DNA of 5,832 bases from Chitinophagaceae bacterium (GTDB lineage Bacteria; Bacteroidota; Bacteroidia; Chitinophagales; Chitinophagaceae): positions 1-5,832 of the forward strand of contig JADGPY010000469.1 in NCBI GenBank assembly GCA_017882205.1, given 5' to 3'. Positions 5,392 through 5,832 of the stretch are shown here, piece by piece. A program made the position numbers and the translations under genes. Numbering within the stretch: position 1 is the first letter of the stretch; every line of letters begins with the position of its first letter. Under the pieces are notes generated by a model, which saw only the letters and a program-made list of their open reading frames with translations, made no database searches and was not told the DNA's origin.

Positions 5392-5832
5392 CCTTGCAGC
5401 GCCCATTGGTATTAGCTCAATGGTTTTTACTTTAGTATCAACACTCACGGGGCTTTGAGGCAAAATTCCACATAAACCATATTTATCGAGCGTCCATGAA
5501 GGAATAATTTTCCCTTTTGCCTTTAATAAAATTGGGACATCCTCTTGCGTAAAAGGAAAATCATTTTTTGGCCATGGCCTTTTAATAATTTCAAATTGAT
5601 CTGCTACCCGTTTATCATTTAATGCTAATCCATAATTCCACATGCTTGTGGGGTAAATTTCATAGGAAGGCCATTTGGTTTGATCTGCACTCACCTGCCA
5701 TTTTGAATCGCCGATGGCAGATCCTTTACTATTCATTTGTTTATAATATTCATCAATCTTTAAAGAGAATGTAAGCGGGCCATAATTAACACTAACACTA
5801 TTTTTATTTTTTGTCCACTCCCGTATTACTAC
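5359..5832 (-). CDS. GH127 (DUF1680) beta-L-arabinofuranosidase-type glycoside hydrolase, N-terminus beyond window
   Basis: The frame is open to the right edge, giving the last 157 residues of a larger protein (family members are usually 600-800 residues). VREW-like residues and VSVNYGPLTFSLKIDE (about visible residues 13-28) are followed by WPSYEIYPTSMWNYGLAL, FTQEDVPILLKAKGKIIPSW and the terminal IELIPMGAARLRISAFP. This is the C-terminal beta-sandwich of GH127/DUF1680 proteins. Known members release L-arabinofuranose from plant glycans such as arabinoxylan or extensin-type chains. The catalytic domain, with its zinc-bound cysteine and glutamate residues, lies outside the window, so activity cannot be judged. 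The internal ATG at 5736 is not the start, because conserved family sequence continues upstream of it. The stop at 5359-5361 lies about 13 bases from the break of the YCII-like remnant, and I see no terminator after it. Confidence 0.85.
   Translation of the reverse strand, partial: VVIREWTKNKNSVSVNYGPLTFSLKIDEYYKQMNSKGSAIGDSKWQVSADQTKWPSYEIYPTSMWNYGLALNDKRVADQFEIIKRPWPKNDFPFTQEDVPILLKAKGKIIPSWTLDKYGLCGILPQSPVSVDTKVKTIELIPMGAARLRISAFPVVD

Overview
The window looks like a chromosomal accessory stretch from a member of the Bacteroidota, most plausibly a Chitinophagaceae-type soil or freshwater bacterium. The evidence is AT-rich intergenic DNA, no strong purine-rich ribosome binding sites, a TAnnTTTG-type -7 promoter box, a lipoprotein with SCKKD after its signal peptide, signal peptides cleaved just before Gln, and protein families common in that phylum (GH127/DUF1680, BNR-repeat secreted protein, YCII-like protein). 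The taxon is inferred, not measured.

Bases 1-2054 (minus strand) form a compact three-gene operon, transcribed leftwards: a MarR-family regulator (2054-1670, broken by a one-base frameshift), an MFS_3/EntS-type 12-helix exporter (1669-401) and an isochorismatase-like cysteine hydrolase (379 to beyond the left edge). The restored stop codon of the regulator directly abuts the ATG of the transporter, and the hydrolase follows 21 bases after the transporter. This is the classic layout of a MarR-controlled efflux/detoxification unit. A perfect 15-base palindrome, TACAAGA-G-TCTTGTA at 2100-2114, sits in the divergent promoter interval and is the best operator candidate.

Bases 2100-2614 (plus strand) hold a promoter and the first ~105 codons of a secreted BNR/sortilin-like beta-propeller protein. 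The gene is cut off and runs straight into the 3' end of the next, convergent gene.

Bases 2515-5068 (minus strand) hold two exported proteins of unknown role: a 431-residue Met-rich periplasmic or secreted two-part protein, and a 355-residue TIGR03118-type beta-propeller lipoprotein. The lipoprotein ends in a clear intrinsic terminator (3941-3974). Each gene has a perfect inverted repeat shortly upstream of its start.

Bases 5302-5832 hold a tiny 5' remnant of a YCII-like gene (plus strand), cut off within about 13 bases of the 3' end of a GH127 beta-L-arabinofuranosidase-type gene (minus strand) that continues past the right edge.

The most striking overall property is that three of the eight genes are broken. 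Two of them share one geometry: a plus-strand gene start is lost a few bases before the stop codon of a minus-strand gene. Either the locus has been repeatedly rearranged and is decaying, or the assembly contains joins and homopolymer errors. I see no RNA gene, insertion sequence, CRISPR array or convincing new multi-gene defence or metabolic system.
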